Shown piece by piece: positions 1 through 11,012 of a stretch of DNA of 64,000 nt; positions within the stretch are counted from its first letter, which is position 1; each line of letters opens with the position of its first letter. The DNA is from Cherax quadricarinatus (lineage: Eukaryota > Arthropoda > Malacostraca > Decapoda > Parastacidae): NCBI RefSeq assembly GCF_038502225.1, contig NC_091303.1, positions 24,826,682 through 24,890,681 on the forward strand, given 5' to 3'. The notes below the pieces were generated by a model. That model was not told the DNA's origin and searched no databases. It was given only the letters and a program-made list of their open reading frames with translations. The position numbers and the translations under genes are program-made.

Positions 1-290
1 TTCTTAAATTCAATCGTATTTCTCACCTTCTTCACCAATGGTTTGGCACTAGGAGCTTTCTGTGGAGCCATGGTAGTTTATTTAGCACTTGCAAGCACTA
101 ATATGAATGGAGTGTGTATTAAAAAAAAAAATTTCGGATGAAGAAGTGAGGGGACCGTCGCTCACTGGTAAACAATGGCACACTGGCTGGGAACGGCTCA
201 GAGCCTTCAGTAAGCGTCCAGGACGAAAGACGATTAGCGAGTTAACAGACCATTTGCGGGCCAACATTTAGACGAAATAACGGGACTATT
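1..290 (-). mobile_element. Tigger/pogo (Tc1/mariner) fragment: transposase N-terminus and 5' leader
   Basis: On the minus strand, bases 71 to 1 encode a start resembling MAPQKAPSAKPLVKKVRNT, closely matching the Tigger transposase start at 59501 (MGPKKASSANPTAKRVR). Bases 72-290 resemble the non-coding leader of the other Tigger copies at 46.2-46.4 and 56.4-56.6 kb. The element runs off the left edge, so the catalytic domain is not visible, and the terminal CAGTGGACC repeat is absent on the right. I infer a decayed fragment abutting piggyBac sequence. Confidence 0.7.
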
Positions 291-329
291 TCCGAAATGG
301 ATGACTTTCAGGCCAGACGATTACTGAGG

Positions 330-838
330 GACCACTGTGTTCGAAAACCAGTAACAGTGATTGATTATACACAAAACATCCGCTTGGTTGACAAATGTGA
401 CATGCAGATTGGCTCTATCAATTGTGTTCGTAATAGTTACAAGTGGTACATGAAACTTTTCTTCATCTCATGGACATTTCAATGCTCAATGCATATAATA
501 TGTACCAAATAAAGACCAGCAACAGACCACCGTATGGTTAATTTTGTTTGTCTGCTGTCAGACAATTCATAATGAAGTACCAGGTAACTACACCTGCTAT
601 ACAAAACCGTCCTCGAACTCCTCAGGAAATACCCAAGCGTTTGAGGAGGGAAGGTGATCACTTAATAATACAGCTTCCTGCAACTAAGAAGTAATTTGCT
701 CAGAAGAGATGTCTCTCTGCACAAACAAAACGACGGCAGCAAAGATGCAAAGACACTCAGTTTATGTGCGAGAAATGTAAGGTACCTCTGTGCATGGTAC
801 CTTGTTTCAAGGACTTCCACAGGCTGCAGCAGTTCTAG
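330..838 (+). pseudogene. piggyBac-type transposase, C-terminal fragment
   Basis: The first readable segment (about 340-470) encodes DYTQNIRLVDKCDMQIGSINC and KWYMKLFF, matching the last catalytic-Asp region and following helix of the piggyBac transposase at 22.41-22.53 kb. After a frame change, 755-838 encodes MCEKCKVPLCMVPCFKDFH and then a stop. This is the Cys-rich zinc-binding C-terminus typical of piggyBac transposases. The N-terminal half and the first two catalytic Asp residues are missing, and the intermediate frame is broken, so it cannot make a functional enzyme. It belongs to the same superfamily as, but is diverged from, the copy at 20.4-28.4 kb. Confidence 0.8.
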
Positions 839-1328
839 AAACATGTCCAGTGACTGTACATATGTAAATATATAATAGAACATTAGTATTATACAACATT
901 TGTGCATGTTTATTGTTGTAAACAATACTGGTAAACAATATTATAATAATAACTTTAGTGCAGTTATTGTGTTCAATACGCTGAGTGTATATACTATATA
1001 CATTATATACAGTATTGGTCTCACAGGCTACAAATGTTACTAGAAAAAGAAAAAAATTAGAGAAGAAAAGAAAAAAGTATAAAAAACGTAAAATAAAGAA
1101 ATGCAATTTTGCGGAAGTCACTGATGTTGCTGCCACCCAGTCATTTTGGGTCAACTTCCCACCTCTATATCTTGGTAAGTACTGATCAGAATTTTTTTGT
1201 TTTGTTTTATTACCTTAACATAAATATTATCTTTATTTTTGTAAGGAAAAATAATTTTCTTTTTTTTTAAATTTCTTGGACACTGGGGCACCCCTTGAAA
1301 TTTTGCCTCTGGACCCTGAAAGGGTTAA
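839..1328 (+). mobile_element. piggyBac element 3' end with terminal repeat and TTAA
   Basis: The non-coding tail follows the transposase stop and ends GGACCCTGAAAGGGTTAA at 1328, the same end (CCCTTT..GGGTCC inverted) as the piggyBac MITE at 6.2-7.26 kb. A block near 1155-1215 (CTATATCTTGGTAAGTACTGA) is recognisably shared with the 3' tail of the other piggyBac element at 28.27 kb. TTAA at 1325-1328 is the expected piggyBac target duplication; the matching left end is missing. Confidence 0.65.
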
Positions 1329-2006
1329 AATACCTAGGGATGCTGAATACAAAAAAAAAAAAAATCAACCATGATAGATGATCTACCAACCAAAATGTGA
1401 TAAATGTTTTCAAAACCAACAAGTTGAAGATTGAGACACTTATGCAACATATGTTGCATAAGTGTCTCAATCTTCAACCAAATAAAATCTTGAAATGTGT
1501 CTAAACAACAAACTGCAAACCCAACACTAATATTTAATAAATCAACAAAAGGAGTGAAAATGCCAGATAACTACAAGCTAGCATATGTTATTAAAATGTT
1601 AAAACGAAGACAGGATACATACTCTAAACTACTGTCACACTAGTTTGATACTCATGTTATTACTATAATTAGCAGAAACCATCATTTGAACAAGTTTGTA
1701 CAATTTCTGGATTAAAAAAAAATTTAAGCAAAAATCAACATGAATTTCATAATGAAACATCATGCCCATCAAATAACTAGAAACTAAGAAAACATGCTGC
1801 ATAGGTAGTTGACACAAGTATTTAAAGAGACATGGATAAATTAGCACTGATTGCAGATGTGGAAAATTTATTTTGTCAGTAAATGTATAGTAGTATATTC
1901 TGAATGCTGCAATACACAAATAAAAGAATTTGGGATAGATGTCACCTAAAACAAGGAGAAGCACCCTACAGTGGTATTATCCATACCCCCAAGTACACAA
2001 AACAAT
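1329..2006. other. AT-rich intron segment, no gene; contains a perfect palindrome
   Basis: No coding signal, exon or recognised transposon was found. The one structured item is the 56-bp palindrome listed separately. Confidence 0.5.
1423..1478. repeat. 56-bp perfect palindrome (28-bp arms, no spacer)
   Basis: The left arm 1423-1450 (begins GTTGAAGATTGAGACACTTA) is the exact reverse complement of the right arm 1451-1478, centred on ACATATGT. There is no mismatch and no loop. It has no TIR-like CAGTGG or TTAA ends. It may be a head-to-head pair of a short repeat unit or a foldback element. Confidence 0.95.
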
Positions 2007-2038
2007 GCCTGGAGTTTACCTGGAGTAAGTTCCGAGGG

Positions 2039-5000
2039 TCAACACCCCCGCGGCCCGGTCTGTGACCAGGTCTCATGGTGGATCAGAGCCTGATCAACCA
2101 GGCTGTTACTGCTGGCTGCACGCAATCCAACGTACGAGCCACAGCCCGGCTGGTCAGGTACCGACTTTAGATGCTTGTCCAGTGACTGCTTGAAGACAGC
2201 CAGGGGTCTATTGGTAATCCCCCTTATGTATACTAGGAGGCAGTTGAACAGTCTTGGGGCCCCTGACACTTATTGTGTTGTCTCTTAACATGTTAGTGAC
2301 ACCCCTGCTTTTCATCAGGGGGATGTTGCATCATCTGCCGAGTTTTTTGCTTTCGTAGTGAGTGATTTTCATGTTCAAGTTTGGTACTAGTCCCTCTAGG
2401 ATTTTCCAGGTGTATATAATCATGTATCTCTCCTACCTGCATTCCAGGGAGTACAGGTTCAGGAACTTCAAGCGCTCCCAGTAATTGAGGTGTTTTAGCT
2501 CTGTTACGTGTGCCGTGAAGGTTCTCTGTACATTTTCTAGGTCAGCAATTTCACCTGCCTTGAAAGGTGCTGTTAGTGTGCAGCAATATTCCAGCCTAGA
2601 TAGAACAAGCAACCTGAAGAGTGTCATCAAGGGCTTGGCATCCCTAGTTTTGAAGGTTCTTATAATCCATCCTGTCATTTTTCTAGCAGATGCGATTGAT
2701 ACAATGTTATGGTCCTTGAAGGTGAAATTCTCCAACATGATCACTCCCAGGTCTTTGACGTTAGTTTTCACTCTATTTTGTGGCTGGAATATGTTTTATA
2801 TTCTAATGAAGTTTTAATTTCCTCATGTTTACCATATCGGAGTAATTGAAATTTCTCATCGTTGAACTTCATATTGTTTTCTGCAGCCCATTGAAAGATC
2901 TGGTTGATGTCCGCCTGGAGCCTTGCAGTGTCTGCAATGGAAGACACTGTCATGCAGATTAGGGTGTCATCTGCAAAGGAAGACACTGTGCTGTGGCTGA
3001 CATCCTTGTCTATGTCAGATATGAGGATGAGAAACAAGATGGGAGTGAGTACTGTGCCTTGCGGAAAGGAGCTTTTCACCGTAGCCGCCTCAGACTTTAC
3101 TATGTTGACTACTCCTCTTTGTGTTCTGTTTGTGAGGAAATTATAGACCCATCTACCAACTTTTCCTGTTATTCCTTTAGCAAGCATTTTGTGCACTATT
3201 ACGCCATGGTCACACTTGTCAAAGGCTTTTGCAAAGTCTGTGTATATTACATCTGCATTCTTTTTGTCTTCTAGTGCATCTAGGACCTTGTCGTAGTGAT
3301 CCAGTAGTTGGGACAGACAGGAGCGACCTGCTCTAAACCCATGTTGCCCTGGGTTGTGTAACTGATGGGTATCTAGATGGGTGGCAATCTTGCTTCTTAG
3401 GACCCTTTCAAAGATTTTTATGATATGGGATGTTAGTGCTATTGGTCGGAAGTTATTTGCTATTGCTTTACTGCCCCCTTTGTGGAGTGGGGCTATGTCT
3501 GTTGTTTTTAGTAACTATGGGACGACCCCAGTGTCCATGCCCCCTCTCCATAGGATGTTGAAAGCACATGATAGGGGCTTCTTGCAGTTCTTGATGAACA
3601 AGGAGTTCCATGAGTCTGGCCCTGGGGCAGAGTGCATGGGCATGTCATTTATTGCCTGTTCTAAGTCATTTGGCGTCAGGATAACATTAAATAGGCTTGT
3701 GTTTACCAAATTCTGTGGCTCTCTTATAAAAAATTCATTTAAATCTTCGACTCTCAGTCTGGTTAGCGGCTTGCTAAAAGCTGAGTCATATTGGGACTTA
3801 AGTAGCCCAATCATTTCCATGCTGTCATCTGTGTAGGACCCATCTTGTTTAAGTAGGGGCCCAATACTGGATGTTGTTTTCGACTTTGATTTGGCATAAG
3901 AAAAGAAATACTTTGGGTTTTATTCGATTTCATTTATGGCTTTTAGTTTTTCCCACAATTCCTGACTCCTATAAGATTCCTTTAGCTTTAGCTCGATGTT
4001 TGCTATTTCTCTGACCAGCATCTCCCTATGCATTTCAGATATATTGGCCTCTTTTAGCCGCTCTATTATTCTTTTCCGTTGCCTGTAAAGGGAGCACCTG
4101 TCTCTTTCTATTTTACGTCTACTCCTCCTTTTTCTTAAAGGAATATGCCTTGAGCATACACCGAGTGCCACAGAGTTAATCTGTTCTAGGCATAAGTTGG
4201 GGTCTGCGTTGCTTTGTCTATCTTCCCAGCTTATATCGTTTAGGACTCGGTTTACTTGGTCTCACTTTATGTTCTTGTTATTGAAGTTGAATTTGGTGAA
4301 GGCTCCCTCATGACTGATCTCATTTTGTCGGTCTGGGGCTCCGCACATACACGTCTGAACCTCAATTATGAGGTCCAGTGTATTCTCCAGTCTAGTAGGC
4401 TCTATTATTTGCTGCTTTAAGTTGAATTTTGTGTAGACATTTAAAAGCTCGTGTGTGTGTGAGTTCTTGTCTGAGCTGCCTCCTGGTGTTATCACTGCAA
4501 TAACATTATTTGCTATATTCCTCCATTTTAGGTGCCTTAAGTTGAAATCCCCCAGGAGCAAGATGTTGGGGGCAGGAGCTGGAAGATTTTCCAGACAGTG
4601 GTCAATTTTCAACAGCTGTTCCTGGAATTGTTGGGACGTTGCATCCAGAGGCTTGTAGACTACCACAATGACTAGATTTTGGTTCTCGATCTTTACTGCT
4701 AAAACTTCAACTACATCATTTGGAGCATTAAGCAGTTATGTGCAAATAAGTGACTCTGCAATATACAGGCCAACCCCCCCCCCCTTTGCCTGTTCACTCT
4801 GTTGCATCTGTATAGGTTGTAACCTGGGATCCATATTTCGTTGTCCAAGTGATCCTTTATGTGGGTCTCTGTGAAATCCGCAAACATTGCACTTGCCTCT
4901 GCAAGCAGCTCATAGATAAAAGGTATTTTGTTGTTCGTTGCTGGCTTTAGACCCTGTATATTTGCAAAGAAGAATGTCATCGGACTGGTGGTATTGGTGG

Positions 5001-5158
5001 TACTGGGGGGGACTTTTTTTTCCGGCATTAATATCTGTATCCGTTGGTTTGGAGTGGAGGCCATTGACTGCAATTCCACTCCAGAAATGACTGGATTTGG
5101 TGTATGATTTCTGCCATTTCCTGCCAGTGTTTTTTTTCTTCTTGGCACTTAAAAACAT
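2039..5158 (-). pseudogene. NLR-1 ORF2: endonuclease-reverse transcriptase, broken
   Basis: An ATG at 5158 overlaps the end of ORF1 and reads MFLSAKKKKNT. A frame change in a homopolymer near 5010-5025 leads into the endonuclease start (FFFANIQGLKPATN, then ADFTETHI). The next pieces give LLLGDFNLRHLKW (endonuclease GD-N motif, ~4545) and a basic linker at 3920-4171. Reverse transcriptase follows with SAPGPDSWNS (~3625) and PQGTVLTPILFL plus FADDTL (~2960-3060). The tail ends SVPDQPGCGSYVGLRAA at about 2130. At least five frame changes or stops separate these, so it is non-functional. Confidence 0.75.
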
Positions 5159-5805
5159 CTCCCTCTTGAGTGGCTGTGGCTACCCAGGTTTTCCCATGGT
5201 CTGGATGTTTTGTATCTTTTTGTCCCCTTTAGATGGTGTGCCTGGCAATTTAAGTTATAGCACAGTCTTTCCTGTACTGAAGAGGGACACATTTCAGGAT
5301 GAAAAAGCTTACAGGAAGGGAGTTTGCATTTTCCTGTTGTCATATGGGCACGGCATTTTCTAGGGTGGTCGAAGTTGCACGTCCCATCTGTTTTTCCAGA
5401 TATCCCATGCCTGCAGATACCAAGTGCATAATATGTGCACAGGCTTGGTTTCCGTTTGCCTTGGATTTTTGTGACTGTATTCCCTGTTGGTGCATGTTTT
5501 CCTTTCTCATTCCTATCCTCACTAGTACTAACAATGGAGCTCTCACCAGTTGTTTCTGGTAATATATCCTCACTATTACTAGTGGAGTCCCCTTGTTTGG
5601 TATCTCTTGTGGTATTACTAGTTTGTAATATTGGTTTTATCTTGTCCTTGACTACACTTGTTTCCCCACTACAGCTCCTGTCTCCCTCGAGGTCATTAAT
5701 ATGCATTCCCCCATGTGTACAGTTACTGTCTATCAGGACAGCACCTCCAGCCTCACCGTTACTGTTTACCAGGACAGCATCTCGAGCCTCACAGTTACTA
5801 GCCAC
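5149..5805 (-). CDS. NLR-1 ORF1: protein with three tandem CCCH zinc fingers
   Basis: 218 codons, open from an ATG at 5805. The first ~115 residues are acidic, Ser/Thr/Asn-rich and probably disordered. The C-terminal half has three consecutive CCCH motifs: C123-x7-C-x11-C-x3-H147, C151-x8-C-x4-C-x3-H169 and C173-x8-C-x4-C-x3-H191. CCCH fingers usually bind RNA, so a nucleic-acid chaperone or RNP role for the retrotransposon is inferred. The stop (TAA) sits immediately before or overlapping the ORF2 start, as in a two-ORF non-LTR element. It is the best preserved part of a decayed element. A captured host exon is less likely because the endonuclease follows directly on the same strand. Confidence 0.7.
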   Translation of the reverse strand: MASNCEARDAVLVNSNGEAGGAVLIDSNCTHGGMHINDLEGDRSCSGETSVVKDKIKPILQTSNTTRDTKQGDSTSNSEDILPETTGESSIVSTSEDRNEKGKHAPTGNTVTKIQGKRKPSLCTYYALGICRHGISGKTDGTCNFDHPRKCRAHMTTGKCKLPSCKLFHPEMCPSSVQERLCYNLNCQAHHLKGTKRYKTSRPWENLGSHSHSRGRCF

Positions 5806-6188
5806 ACTCAGAAAAGCTAAATGAATGATAGATTATTTAACTCCAAATTGTGAGTAGAAATACTGACATTACAGTGCACTTCATAAACCTAATCTTGAAT
5901 ATGCTATTCAGTTTTGACTGACAAATTACATAAAAAAACAAACTGCACAAAGTACAGAGGTCAACAAAACTTGTAAATGTTTATTTTTTTTATTTTTCAA
6001 CAAGTTGGCCATCTCCCACTGAGGCAGGGTGACCCAAAACGAAACAAAATCCCCAAAAAGAAAATACTTTCAACATCATTCAACGCTTTCACCATCACTC
6101 ATACATAATCACTGTCTTCAAAGAGATGCTCAAATACAATAGTTTAGAAGTCCCTCCAAACTGTCAATATCTCAATCCCCTCCTTTAA

Positions 6189-7262
6189 CCCTTTTAGGGT
6201 CCAAAGGCCAAATTTCAAAGTGCACACCACTGTCCAAGAATTTTCAAAAAATAATTTTGTTATTTTTTCTTATGAAATGATAGAGAATCTTCTCCTGAAG
6301 GTAATAAAACAAAATGTATGAAATTTGATGGAAAATTGACGAAATTATGCTCTCGCGAATTTTGATGTGTCAGCAATATTTACGCATTGGCGATTTTGCC
6401 AACTTTGACTCCCATTTTAGGCAATTATATTACTCCAGTTGACCAGATTCTTTGCTATTTCGCTAGTATTACTTCTATTCTATCGATTGAGCACAAGAAA
6501 TTGTCAAATCAACTGTATCAACTGCAAAAATAAAGTGATCGGAAATTGGTAATTTGGCCAATTTAATGCAAATTTAAAAATATTCTAATTTCAAAATAGG
6601 GTTCAGAATAAACAATGCATACATTCCTGGAACTAAACTAACATTTCCTCTGTTCATTAGTTACATTTTCAGGCTTTACAAATGCATCCCATTTTGATTT
6701 TTTATTCACATAATGAATTTTTATTCAAATAAAAAAATAGAAGACTTACTGTTATGCAATACTGTAATAATTGTATGAATAATATCACCACATTTGTGAA
6801 CGTATATCAGACCCACCAACTGGTGTGTATTAGACGCATAGGATCATTTGTTTACTCTTGCACATCGGCAAAAATTTAACATTTCTGCTATTTTGAGCTC
6901 AGTTTCAACCCATTTCCAGTACTAAAACCAATCAAAATCATCTCTATCTCTGTAATATATTTCACATTCTATCATATGAGACCAAGAAATCGCAAATACA
7001 ACTATAAAAAACATACGAAAAAACACTGCAAAGTCGTTTTTTTACTCAAAAATTATGGTCTCGTTTTTTTTATCTCATTATGCACTGTGTGCTGCAGGAC
7101 TTCTTTTATGTGGTGCACACATACCACAAAGATGTATTCTCTAAAATCTAGGCCCAAATTTACCGCTCACAGCTTATCAGAGTGAGCTGAGCTCATGGCG
7201 TAGATCTACGGCTTGGACCCTCAACGTATAGCCATAGATCCATGGCATGGACTCTCAAAGGG
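6189..7262. mobile_element. piggyBac-type MITE (1,074 bp) in RTE-A1 3' UTR
   Basis: Flanked by TTAA at 6185-6188 and 7263-7266. Ends are CCCTTTTAGGGTCCA and, inverted, CCCTTTGAGAGTCCA. Removing the element plus one TTAA restores the RTE-A 3' UTR (CCTCCTTTAA/AGTGCAGG), as seen in the uninterrupted copies at 27845 and 32365, so the insertion is clean. It has no transposase reading frame. Interior sequence is shared with the copies at 56639-57705 and 58930-59219. Mobilisation by a piggyBac transposase is inferred from TTAA specificity and ends. Confidence 0.9.
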
Positions 7263-7464
7263 TTAAAGTGCAGGCCTTGTACTTTCCATTTCCGGTTTTC
7301 CTTAATCCTTTAATTAAATATTACCCTGCTCACACTCCAATAGCTTGTCAGGTCCCAAAATCCATTCATCTCCATTCACTCCTAACAAACACATTCACAC
7401 AGGCTTGGTGGAAGTCCAAGCCCCTCGCCCACAAAACCTCCTTTACCCCCTCCCTCCAACCCTT

Positions 7465-9655
7465 TCAAGGACGACCCTTACCCCTCCTTCCTTCCCCTAC
7501 AGATTTATACACTCTCCAAGTCATTCTACTTTGATCCATTCTCTCTAAATGACTAAACCACCTCAACAACCCCTCTTCAGCCCTCTGACTAATACTTTTA
7601 GTAACTCCATACCTCCTCCTAATTTCCACACTCCGAATTCTCTGCATAATATTTACACCACACATTGCCATTAGACAGGACATTTCCACTGCCTCCAGCT
7701 GCCTCTTCGCTGCAGCATTTACAACCCAAGTTTCACACCCATATAAGAGTGTTGGTACTACTATACTTTCATACATTCCCTTCTTTGACTCCATAGATAA
7801 TGTTTTGTTTGTCTCCACAGGTACATCAATGCACCACTCACCTTTTTTCTTTCATCATTTCTATGGTTAACCTCATCCTTCACAAACTCATTCGCTGACA
7901 AGTCAACTCCCAAATATCTGAAAACATTCACTTCTTCCATACTCCCTCTCTCCAACATGATATCCAATTTTTCTTTATCTAAATTGTTTGATACCCTCAT
8001 CACCTTACTCTTATCTATGCTCACTTTCATCTTTCTACCTTAACACACTCTCCCAAACTCGTCCACTAACCTTTGCAACTTTTCTTTAGAATCTCCCATA
8101 AGCACAGTATCATGAGCAAAAAGTAACTGTGTCAACTCCCATTTTGTACTTGATTCCCCAAAATTTAATCCCACCCTTCTCCCCAACACCCTAGCATTTA
8201 CTTCTTTTACAACCCCATCTATAAATATATTAAACAACCGTGGTGACATTACACATCCCTGTCTAAGACCTACTTTTACTGGGAAGTAGTCTCCCTCTCT
8301 TCTACACACCCTAACCTGAGCCTCACTATCCTCATAAAAACTCTTTACAGCATTTAGTAACTTACTACCTATTCCATACACTTGTAACATCTGCCACATT
8401 GCTCCCCTATCCACTCTATCATGTGCCTTTTCTAAATCCATAAATGCAATGAAAACTTCCCTACCTTTATCTAAATACTGTTCACATGTATGTTCAATGT
8501 AAATACTTGATCTACACATCCCCTACCCACTCTAAAACCTCCTTGCTCATCTGCAATCCTACATTCTGTCTTATCTCTAATTCTTTCAATAATAACCCTA
8601 CCATACAATTTACCTGGCATATTAAGTAAACTTATTCCTCTATAATTTTTACAATCTCTTTTGTCCCCTTTCCATTTATATAAGGAAACTATACACACTC
8701 TCTGCCAATCCCTAGGTACCTTCCCCTCTTTCATACATTTATTAAACAAAAACACCAACCACTCCAACAGAATATTCCCATCTGCTTTTAACATTTCTGT
8801 CATGATCCCATCAGTTCCAGCTGCTTTACCCCCTTTCATTCTACATAATGCCTCATGCACCTCCCCACACTCACATCCTGCTATTCTTCACTCCTAAATG
8901 ATGTTATACCTCCCTGGCCAGTACATGAAATTACTGCCTCCCTTTCTTCATCAACATTTAAAAGTTCCTCAAAATATTCCCACCATCTACCCAATACCTC
9001 CCTCTCCCCATCTACTAACTCCCCTACTCTGTTTTTAACTGACAAATCCATTCATTCCCTAGGCTTTCTTGTTTATCTCACTCCAATTTTTTTTCTTATT
9101 TTCAGCAAAATTTCTTGACAGTGCCTCTCCCACTCTTTCATCTGCTCTACTTTTGCACTCTCTCACCACTCTCTTCATCTTTCTTTTATTCTCCATATAC
9201 TCTGCTCTTCTTACAACACTTCTGCTTTGTAAAAACCTCTCATAAGCTACCTTTTTTCTCTTTATAACATCCTTTACTTCATCATTCCACCAATCACTCT
9301 TCTTTCCTCTTGCACCCACCCTCCTATACCTACAAACTACTGCCCCACATTCTAAAACTGCATTTTTAAAACTATCTCAACCCTCTTCAACCCCCCACCC
9401 CCACTACTCATACATGCATTAGCCCACCTTTCTGCCAAAAGTTGCTTATATCTCACTCTAACTTCCTCATCCCTCAGTTTATACACTTTCATCTCTCTCT
9501 TACTTGCTGTTGCCATTTTCCTCTTTTCCCATCTACCTCTTACTCTAACTGTAGCTACAACTAAATAATGATCCAATATATCTGTTGACCCTCCATAAAC
9601 ATGTACATCCTGAAGCCTACCCATCAATACATAATCTAACAAACAAACAAACCCT
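7465..9655 (-). pseudogene. RTE-A1 endonuclease-RT remnant
   Basis: At least six open segments in different frames cover, from 9655 downward: the end of the endonuclease with SDH replaced by LDH (STDILDHYLVV), the linker (SDWWNDEVKDVIKRKKVAYERFLQ), RT motifs GKAAGTDGIMTEML, AFMDLEKAHDRVDR and GCVMSPRLFNIFIDG, the catalytic box as FAHDT instead of FADDT (8111-8125), and the basic C-terminus (LLRWFSHLERMDQSRMTW). Loss of the catalytic Asp in FADD together with the frameshifts makes it inactive. Confidence 0.8.
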
Positions 9656-10050
9656 TTAAAACTCAAACCATTAAACCTGATTTTCCTTATAAAATGACTA
9701 CTACATGGCAATTCATTCAAATCTTTTGGTCAACACTGTAGTTAGACAAACTTAACAATAGCAATTTTAAGTGCAAAAAGCTATGACAACACAACAATAA
9801 GAAATTCAGGGTAAAAGATATAATGCAAATGTACTGGTAGGTAATGGCTGTTTTTGCCAAAATGCTTTTAAAACTTTGCAAATAAACACAGCTTTAAATA
9901 AGCACATTACAAAACATCCTTCCCAGGAAAGGAGTGGTAGCTCAAGTGATGTTCACATGTAATGTGGATCAGGCATGGGGTGTACGTTGGATGTGGTCAT
10001 CAGGGTTGAATCCAATCAGTGGATCACCCAGGGCATAGTAGTAGTAGTGG
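9656..10050. other. Intron segment without recognisable features
   Basis: No exon, repeat end or coding signal was recognised between RTE-A1 and RTE-A2. Confidence 0.4.
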
Positions 10051-10576
10051 AAGTGGCAGTAGTACAAGTCCACGCCCCTCACCTGCAAAACCTCCTTTAC
10101 CCCCTCCCTCCAACCTTTTCGGGGACAACCCCTACCCCACCTTCCTTCCCCAACAGTTTTATATGCTCTCCAAGTCATTCTACTTTGTTTCATTCTCTCT
10201 AAATGACCAAACTACTTCAACAGCCCCTCTTCAGCCCTCTGACCAATACTTTTAGTAACTCCACACCTCTTCCTAATTTCCACACTATGAATTCTCTGCA
10301 TAATATTTACACCACACATTGCCCTTAGACAGGACATCTCCACTGCCTCCAGCCACCTCCTCGCTAAAGCATTTACAACCCATGTTTCACACCCATATAA
10401 GAGTGTTGGTACCACTATACAGTGGAACCTCGGTATACAACCAGCTTCCTACTCAAACAAAGCTTAGCACTCGACCAAACAAATATGACCTGCCAGAACG
10501 TCGCTGTAAACTATTTCGTGTTTCTTCGCATTTTTTTGGTGTCTTTTTGTATTATTTGTATAAGTAAGTCACCATG

Positions 10577-11012
10577 AATGTTGCAGCGAGGAGAAGGCTG
10601 GAGGCAGTGGAGATGTCATATCTGAGGGCAATGTGTGGTGTGAATATAATGCAGAGAATTCGTAGTTTGGAAGTTAGGAGGAGGTGCGGGATTACCAAAA
10701 CTGTTGTCCAGAGGGCTGAGGAAGGGTTGTTGAGGTGGTTCGGACATGTAGAGAGAATGGAGCAAAACAGAATGACTTCAAGAGTGTATCAGTCTGTAGT
10801 GGAAGGAAGGCGAGGTAGGGGTCGGCCTAGGAAAGGTTGGAGGGAGGGGGTAAAGGAGGTTTTGTGTGCGAGGGGCTTGGACTTCCAGCAGGCATGTGTG
10901 AGCGTGTTTGATAGGAGTGAATGGAGACAAATGGTTTTTAATACTTGACGTGCTGTTGGAGTGTGAGCAAAGTAACATTTATGAAGGGATTCAGGGAAAC
11001 CGGCAGGCCGGA
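10577..11012 (+). pseudogene. RTE-B partial copy: C-terminal coding region and part of 3' UTR
   Basis: The frame starts at NVAARRRLEAVEMSYLRAMC and ends SVFDRSEWRQMVFNT at 10948, equal to the last ~120 residues of the RTE-B2 protein (including LLRWFGHVERM and RRGRGRPRKGW). It lacks EN and RT. The 3' UTR stops at GGCAGGCCGGACTTG and switches at once to the RTE-B 5' UTR. It cannot act alone. See the template-jump finding. Confidence 0.85.

Larger units (their letters stand above)
2007..5830 (-). mobile_element. NLR-1: degenerate CR1/L2-group non-LTR retrotransposon
   Basis: The order on the minus strand is ORF1 (CCCH-finger protein), AP-type endonuclease, reverse transcriptase and a C-terminal tail module, then a short 3' end beginning on the plus strand with CTGGAGTTTACCTGGAG at about 2007. 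The same 3' end recurs at 23942 and at the window edge (63958). Class follows from the EN-RT order and from tail motifs (LEYCCTLTAPFKAGEIADLE, NYWERLKFLNLYSLE) typical of the CR1/L2 group. Many frameshifts make it a dead copy. It lies in sense with the LRP gene. Confidence 0.8.
5976..9655 (-). mobile_element. RTE-A1: degenerate RTE-like retrotransposon, 5'-truncated
   Basis: The element reads on the minus strand. Its 3' end is the poly-T on the plus strand at 5973-5998 followed by CAACAAGTTGGCCATCTCCC, the RTE-A terminus also seen at 28030-28084 and 32140. The 3' UTR is split by a piggyBac MITE at 6189-7262. Coding remnants extend to about 9650, where similarity stops inside the endonuclease, so the first third is absent. 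Both the EN (DYVLMGRLQDVHVY) and RT (AFMDLEKAHDRVDR, RQGCVMSPRLFNIFIDG) signatures are recognisable. Confidence 0.85.
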
